Shown here piece by piece: positions 32,210-36,270 of a DNA stretch of 36,270 bases. Each line of letters begins with the position of its first letter. The first letter of the stretch is position 1. The position numbers were made by a program, and so were the translations under genes. The notes beneath the pieces were generated by a model. The model saw only the letters and a list, made by a program, of their open reading frames with translations, was not told the origin of the DNA and made no database searches. The DNA lies in assembly GCA_017526905.1 (NCBI GenBank), contig JAFXQT010000089.1, forward strand, positions 1-36,270. The letters run 5' to 3'. Source of the stretch: Bacteroidaceae bacterium. GTDB lineage: Bacteria; Bacteroidota; Bacteroidia; Bacteroidales; Bacteroidaceae.

Positions 32210-32413
32210 ATGAGCGACGGCAATTTTAACAGGGCTTTGCTGCCCCACACACCTTATGCCAGTGGGCTGAAGGCAGGAAAAGCCATAGCGCGAAGCAAGG
32301 CTGTGGAAGCCTTCAGAGAGTGGCTGGCAGAAGCCTTCCCCACCCTGTCGGCCGAGGAGCAGCAACGGCACCGCGACACCTTCGGCCGGCTGCTTGAGCA
32401 CAAGATGCCTTAG
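32210..32413 (+). CDS. 67-residue conserved-looking protein of unknown function
   Basis: The ATG at 32210 gives MSDGNFNRALLPHTPYASGL then KAGKAIARSKAVEAFREWL, a 67-residue acidic/basic helical protein with no signal peptide or membrane segment. The opening NFNRALLP and the AGKA segment resemble a small Bacteroidales protein family I have seen without an assigned function. A TACTTTTG box at 32181-32188 lies 22 bases upstream. It is divergent from the amidase gene. Confidence 0.75.
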   Translation: MSDGNFNRALLPHTPYASGLKAGKAIARSKAVEAFREWLAEAFPTLSAEEQQRHRDTFGRLLEHKMP

Positions 32414-32511
32414 CGGCACTTTTGCAATCAGGCCGAAGGGGGGGAGCGCACAACCAAAGAGTGGTTTTAGCATTACTTTTACAGCGAATCGAAAAGTTTT
32501 TCCGCGAAAAG

Positions 32512-32543
32512 TTTGGCTGGGTCGCAGAAAAGCCATACCTTTG
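32512..32543 (+). promoter_or_regulatory. Promoter of the tRNA-Ser / SRP RNA / tRNA-Thr cluster
   Basis: TTTG at 32512-32515 and TACCTTTG at 32536-32543 are spaced by 20 bases, matching the Bacteroidetes consensus at both elements. Confidence 0.85.
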
Positions 32544-32567
32544 CAGCCGCAAAAGTGAGAAGCGCTT

Positions 32568-32655
32568 GGAGAGATGCTCGAGTGGCTGAAGAGGCACGCC
32601 TGGAAAGCGTGTGACCGTCAAAAGCGGTTCGCGAGTTCGAATCTCGCTCTCTCCG
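32568..32655 (+). tRNA. tRNA-Ser (GGA)
   Basis: The acceptor pairs GGAGAGA with TCTCTCC. The anticodon loop is in CACGCCTGGAAAGCGTG with anticodon GGA. The long variable arm (ACCGTCAAAAGCGGT) is the serine hallmark. The T arm is GCGAG-TTCGAAT-CTCGC and the discriminator is G. CCA is not encoded. Confidence 0.95.
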
Positions 32656-32663
32656 CTCCACAT

Positions 32664-32759
32664 GGGAAAGTCCTGTACGGCCAGCTCCCTCGGAATCCCC
32701 CAGGGCTTGACCGCAGCAAGGGTACTTGGTTGTAGCGGCGCGATGCAGACCGCTTTCCC
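32664..32759 (+). ncRNA. ffs: 4.5S / SRP RNA (bacterial small type)
   Basis: GGGAAAG (32664-32670) pairs with CTTTCCC (32753-32759) to close a single long hairpin of about 96 nt. The apical domain shows the SRP signature: CAGG on the 5' side (about 32701-32704), a TTGA-type tip and GCAGCA on the 3' side (32713-32718), equivalent to CAGG and GCAGC of E. coli 4.5S RNA. It is the RNA of the signal recognition particle and binds Ffh for co-translational membrane targeting. It lies between two tRNA genes in one transcription unit. Confidence 0.85.
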
Positions 32760-32763
32760 ACCC

Positions 32764-32837
32764 GCCTCATTAGCTCAGTTGGCCAGAGCACGTGATTTGT
32801 AATCTCGGGGTCGTTGGTTCGAATCCGACATGAGGCT
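32764..32837 (+). tRNA. tRNA-Thr (TGT)
   Basis: The acceptor pairs GCCTCAT with ATGAGGC, and the discriminator is T. The anticodon arm CGTGA-TTTGTAA-TCTCG gives anticodon TGT and contains one T/T mismatch (29-41). The T arm is GTTGG-TTCGAAT-CCGAC. CCA is not encoded. Confidence 0.93.
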
Positions 32838-32840
32838 CAG

Positions 32841-32876
32841 AAGAGGGTTGTGTCAGTCTTGGCACAACCCTCTTTT
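32841..32876 (+). terminator. Terminator of the RNA cluster
   Basis: AAGAGGGTTGTG (32841-32852) pairs with CACAACCCTCTT (32863-32874), ending in a run of T. The 12-bp stem is perfect. Confidence 0.92.
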
Positions 32877-33010
32877 CTATTCATAACTTTGGCTATTCCT
32901 GGCCTGCACCCTTGCCCAGACACAGGCTCCGGCACTGACGGAGATGGAGTTGCACCGTTATAAGATGTTAAATAACGGCTATACATTGCGTGTGTTTGCC
33001 TTTTTGGGCA

Positions 33011-33018
33011 TATATTTG
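33011..33018 (+). promoter_or_regulatory. -7 element of the GH27 gene
   Basis: TATATTTG matches TAnnTTTG and lies 27 bases before the ATG at 33046. TTG at 32986-32988 is a possible -33 element at 22 bases. This position argues against the longer in-frame start at 32944. Confidence 0.7.
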
Positions 33019-33045
33019 TTGCAACTTACCCAACCACCTATTACT

Positions 33046-34614
33046 ATGCGCAAGACTTTACTCCTGGCGATGCTGGCCACCGCGGCCACCGCCTTTGCAC
33101 AACGCACGCCGACGATGGGCTGGAGTTCGTGGAACACCTTCGCCCTGAACATTAACGAAGAACTGATTAAAGGGCAGGCCGATGCCATGCACAGCAACGG
33201 GCTGCAACAGGCAGGCTACCTGTATGTGAACATTGACGACGGCTACTGGGACGGACGCGGCCAAGACGGACATCTGCGCCTGAACACGAAGCTGTTTCCC
33301 AACGGAATGCGCCCGCTGGTGGACTATATCCACAGCCTGGGCCTGAAGGCAGGCATCTATTCCGATGCCGGCGACAACACCTGTGGCAGCGGCAACCGCC
33401 ATGCTTGGGGCATCGGCGTGGGGCTGGCCGGACACGAAGAACAGGATTGCCACCTGTACTTCATTGACTGGGACTTTGACTTTATCAAAGTGGACTACTG
33501 CGGCGGCAACCACATGCGGCTGGACGAGCGCCAACAATACACCAAGATATCCGAGGCCATCAAGAACTGCGGCAAACGAGACGTGGTGTTCAACATGTGC
33601 CGATGGGCTTTCCCTGGCACTTGGGGGGCCGACATCAGCGACAGCTGGCGCACCACAGGCGATATCTATGACGCCTGGCGCAGCGTGCGTGGCATCCTGG
33701 CCGAGAACCTGTACCTGAGCGCCTTCTGCCGCAACGGGCACTACAACGACATGGACATGCTGGAAGTGGGACGCTCCATGACACAAGTGGAGGACGAGAC
33801 ACACTTCGGCATGTGGTGCATTATGAGCTCGCCGCTGCTCATCGGCTGCGACACGCGCAACATCCGGCCAGAGTCGCTACGGCTGCTGTGCAACCGCGAC
33901 CTCATTGCCCTGAACCAGGACCCGCTGCACCTGCAGGCCTACGTGGCCGCCAAGCAGGGTGAGTGCTTCGTCATGGTGAAGGATATCAAGCAACTGCAGG
34001 GCAAGGAACGGGCCGTGGCCATCTACAACCCCAGCGATACGGAGCAACAGGTAACGCTGGACCCGGCCACCATCGACCTGGGCGGCGCTGTTCAGTACTA
34101 CGACTGCTTTGCACAGACGGACTATGCCATCGACCAAAAGCCCATCGCCCTCACTATCCCTGCCCACGGCACCAAGATTTTCCGTGCGAAAGGACAGCGT
34201 CGGCTGGACCGCAAGGTGTATGAAGCCGAGACTGCGCTACTGCCCGCCTATCAGGAACTGCGCAACAACCAAAGCGAGCGGTCGGCCATATTCGAAGCTG
34301 CAGCCGAAGCCAGCGGTGGCTACAGGGCCGGATGGCTGGGCAGCCGCGCCGACAACGACGTCCAATGGAACGATGTGTATGTGCAGAAAGCTGGCAAGAA
34401 GCGCCTGACCATCACATACTTCTGCGCCGAGGACCGCGACATGGACCTGACAGTGAACGGACGCACCATCACCACGCTGAAGACCCACTCGCGCAACTGG
34501 AATGCACCGGCCACCATCGCACTGGACATCTATCTGCAGAAGGGGCGCAACAGCATCCGGCTGAGCAACGCCAACGATTGGATGCCCAACATCGACAAGA
34601 TGACGATTGAGTGA
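33046..34614 (+). CDS. Alpha-galactosidase, GH27 family
   Basis: From the ATG at 33046 the protein has 522 residues with a signal peptide (MRKTLLLAMLATAATAFA). The (beta/alpha)8 domain contains TPTMGWSSWNTF (21-32), NIDDGYW (62-68) and YSDAGDNTC (105-113). The nucleophile Asp is in FIKVDYCGG (D150) and the acid/base Asp in SWRTTGDI (D206). A beta-sandwich and a CBM-like domain fill about 350-522 (YEAETALLP, DVQWNDVYVQKAGKKRL). It removes terminal alpha-galactose from raffinose-type sugars, galactomannan or host glycans. It is monocistronic. Confidence 0.94.
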   Translation: MRKTLLLAMLATAATAFAQRTPTMGWSSWNTFALNINEELIKGQADAMHSNGLQQAGYLYVNIDDGYWDGRGQDGHLRLNTKLFPNGMRPLVDYIHSLGLKAGIYSDAGDNTCGSGNRHAWGIGVGLAGHEEQDCHLYFIDWDFDFIKVDYCGGNHMRLDERQQYTKISEAIKNCGKRDVVFNMCRWAFPGTWGADISDSWRTTGDIYDAWRSVRGILAENLYLSAFCRNGHYNDMDMLEVGRSMTQVEDETHFGMWCIMSSPLLIGCDTRNIRPESLRLLCNRDLIALNQDPLHLQAYVAAKQGECFVMVKDIKQLQGKERAVAIYNPSDTEQQVTLDPATIDLGGAVQYYDCFAQTDYAIDQKPIALTIPAHGTKIFRAKGQRRLDRKVYEAETALLPAYQELRNNQSERSAIFEAAAEASGGYRAGWLGSRADNDVQWNDVYVQKAGKKRLTITYFCAEDRDMDLTVNGRTITTLKTHSRNWNAPATIALDIYLQKGRNSIRLSNANDWMPNIDKMTIE

Positions 34615-34663
34615 AAAAGGAAAAGTGACAAGTGGCCGCCCAGCGTTTGCAGGGGTAGTGACC

Positions 34664-34692
34664 ATCAGGCATGCTGGTTGATTTGGCCTGAT
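34664..34692 (+). terminator. Weak hairpin after the GH27 gene
   Basis: ATCAGGC (34664-34670) and GCCTGAT (34686-34692) form a 7-bp stem with a 15-base loop, without a good T-tract. Termination is possible but uncertain. The rest of the 34615-34830 gap holds only TATCTTTC (34777-34784), a near-match -7 box for the next gene. Confidence 0.35.
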
Positions 34693-34830
34693 TCAACGTT
34701 CTTCACGTGGGGGCGCTCGGCTTCCCATTGGCTGCGACCGTGCACAAAGTGTTTTACTATCTGCGCTGATAGCACCTATCTTTCACCTTAACCTCCTTAT
34801 TTATTCCCGACAGTCTAAAGTTTAAGTTCT

Positions 34831-36012
34831 ATGCTCAATATTCAATCCCCGAAGCCCCGCGAAGTGTGGGTGGACTGGCTGCGCGTGGCGGCCTGCCTGA
34901 TGGTGTTTGTGGTGCACAGCACTGAACCCTTCTACCTGGGCGGCCAAGGGGCACTGGTGCTGACACAGGCCGACGCCTACTGGGCTGCTTTCTTTGACAG
35001 CTTTGTGCGTGCCTGCGTGCCCCTATTTGTCATCGCCTCAAGCTACCTGCTCTTCCCCTTGCGCTACCCTACCGGCGAGTTTGTGCGACGGCGTGCGGCG
35101 CGCTTGTTGGTGCCGTTCGTGGTGTGGACGGTGATCTATGCACTTGTCTGGGGCAACCCTGTGCAGAACTTCCGCGACCTGCTGTTCAACTTCAACTATG
35201 CCGCCGGTCACCTGTGGTTTGTGTATATGCTTGTTGGCGTCTATATGTTGATGCCGTTGCTCTCGCCCTGGGCCGAACATGTGGGCAAGCGCGAGCTGCA
35301 AGTGTACCTCGGCCTGTGCCTGCTCACCACATTCTTCCCGCTGCTGCGCGACTGGCTGAGCGGGGGCTCGCTCAGCGTAATCTACGGCACGTCGGGCTTG
35401 CCGCGCCAGGCTGTGTATCCGCTGTGGGGCGAGTGCAGTTGGAATGCCTACGGCGTGTTCTACTACCTGTGCGGTTTCATCGGCTACCTGCTGTTGGGGC
35501 TGTACGTGCGCCGATTCCTGAGCCAATGGTCGTGGCGGCGGACACTGGCAGTGGCCGTGCCTTGCTACGCCGTAGGGTTCGGCATCACCTTTGGCGGTTT
35601 CATCCGGCGCGTGCTGGCAAGCGCGGGCGGCACCTTCCCTGTGGAGGGGCTGGTAGAGAAGGCCGTGTGGTGGGAAACCACTTGGACCAACGACACCATC
35701 GGGGTGGCCCTGATGGCTGTGGCATGGATCCTTGTGTTCAGAAAAATCGGGGCCAGCGGGCGGCTCTATCGGAAGTTGCTGCTGCCCGTGTCGCGTGCCA
35801 GCTACGGCATGTACCTGTGCCACCTGCTGGTGCTGGTGCCCGTGAGCGGCTGGGTGCGCGGTTGGTTAGGGCTGGGTGCCGAAGGCCGTCTGGGCGTGTG
35901 GACCACACCGGCACAGATTCTGCTCTCGGCCATCGGCTCGTTCGTTGTTGTGGCTATTGCAGCGGTGCTGATGCAGCGTGTGCCGCGCATCGGGAAATAC
36001 CTTATGGGATAA
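34831..36012 (+). CDS. Acyltransferase-3 family membrane protein
   Basis: The 393-residue protein has about ten hydrophobic segments. It opens with VDWLRVAACLMVFVVHS, whose R and H match the catalytic start of the Acyltransferase_3 (OafA/NolL-type) family. A CVPLFVIASSYLLFP segment and a late SRASYGMYLCHLLVL helix are also typical. Members transfer acetyl or other acyl groups to sugars of surface polysaccharides or lipids. The acceptor is unknown here, because the nearest genes are unrelated. The start is preceded by a near-consensus promoter box. Confidence 0.88.
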   Translation: MLNIQSPKPREVWVDWLRVAACLMVFVVHSTEPFYLGGQGALVLTQADAYWAAFFDSFVRACVPLFVIASSYLLFPLRYPTGEFVRRRAARLLVPFVVWTVIYALVWGNPVQNFRDLLFNFNYAAGHLWFVYMLVGVYMLMPLLSPWAEHVGKRELQVYLGLCLLTTFFPLLRDWLSGGSLSVIYGTSGLPRQAVYPLWGECSWNAYGVFYYLCGFIGYLLLGLYVRRFLSQWSWRRTLAVAVPCYAVGFGITFGGFIRRVLASAGGTFPVEGLVEKAVWWETTWTNDTIGVALMAVAWILVFRKIGASGRLYRKLLLPVSRASYGMYLCHLLVLVPVSGWVRGWLGLGAEGRLGVWTTPAQILLSAIGSFVVVAIAAVLMQRVPRIGKYLMG

Positions 36013-36167
36013 CAGGCGGGCGTCCCTACAGTCCGAGCTCACCTTTCGCTTTCCTGAGGTTTACACGGCAGGGAACCACCGGACGCGGTGACTTTGCTGA
36101 AGGGCTTTTGTAACTCTTATTCTTCACTTTTCTAATTTCCGCAACACTATAATTTAATATTTTTTAT

Positions 36168-36192
36168 AAGCACCTGAGCAACAAAAAGTTGC
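36168..36192. repeat. Hairpin near the window end
   Basis: CCTGAGCAAC and GTTGCTCAGG form a perfect 10-bp stem around AAAAA, at about 36172-36196, followed by ATTTTGCC. It could terminate the acyltransferase transcript or be part of the end of a mobile element. Confidence 0.55.
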
Positions 36193-36199
36193 TCAGGAT

Positions 36200-36270
36200 T
36201 TTGCCATGTCAGAAATTTCACTTATCTTAGTGTTGCAAATAAAAAACAAATAAAACTCTGAATGACATGG
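36200..36270 (+). mobile_element. Possible left edge of an insertion sequence
   Basis: CCATGTCA (about 36203-36210) is repeated in inverted form as TGACATGG at the very end (36263-36270). Between them is an AT-rich leader with TATCTTAG, a near -7 box. Base composition shifts sharply from the GC-rich neighbours. This layout is seen upstream of IS transposase genes, but the gene itself would lie outside the window. Confidence 0.3.

Overview
The window looks like chromosomal DNA of a fairly GC-rich member of the Bacteroidales, most like a Prevotellaceae-type gut or oral bacterium. The evidence is the many TAnnTTTG (-7) promoter boxes of the Bacteroidetes primary sigma factor, a GldE homologue, secreted proteins ending in a G-R-K-type tail common in Prevotella-like genomes, and a set of exported plant- or host-glycan glycosidases. 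No species can be named from the sequence alone.

Layout. Positions 1-2800 are a decayed accessory zone: a fold-back repeat (copy A), tandem and inverted repeats, the remnant of an IS1634-type transposase and a broken surface-protein gene. Positions 2801-12223 are a mostly housekeeping block: exported nitroreductase and Na/Pi cotransporter (minus strand), then ssb-gldE-mutY, an HU protein, a 29-residue ribosomal-type protein, RNase G and, convergent, tilS. Next come an ABC exporter (12373-14175), tRNA-Cys with a strong terminator, two co-oriented GH43 glycosidases (14462-17978), a 1081-residue secreted protein (18274-21519), and cysK-cysE (21858-23651). Fold-back copy B begins 13 bases upstream of cysK, inverted relative to copy A, so the two copies bracket about 23.4 kb.

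Positions 24140-29699 hold a multidomain secreted GH-A-type glycosidase, two adjacent repeat arrays (about 22-bp degenerate units, then an exact 23-bp-period array of TACGTACGTA palindromes), and a YgjP-type metalloprotease following a GH29 fucosidase. Positions 29826-30193 contain a good Bacteroidetes promoter, a predicted structured RNA of about 235 nt with no credible ORF, and a perfect sigma-54 promoter in front of hsp20. Then come a SPOR-type N-acetylmuramoyl-L-alanine amidase (minus strand), a 67-residue conserved-looking protein, and a tRNA-Ser / 4.5S SRP RNA / tRNA-Thr cluster with one promoter and one terminator. The window ends with a GH27 alpha-galactosidase, an acyltransferase-3 membrane protein, and what may be the left edge of another insertion sequence.

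How the genes work together. Five exported glycosidases (two GH43, one GH-A clan, one GH29, one GH27) are spread singly or in pairs without any SusC/SusD pair. This suggests broad polysaccharide use (arabinan/xylan, galactan, fucosides, alpha-galactosides) rather than one compact utilisation locus. The features least explained by known families are the fold-back element that forms the cysK leader, the 23-bp palindrome array, the structured RNA, and the sigma-54 control of hsp20.
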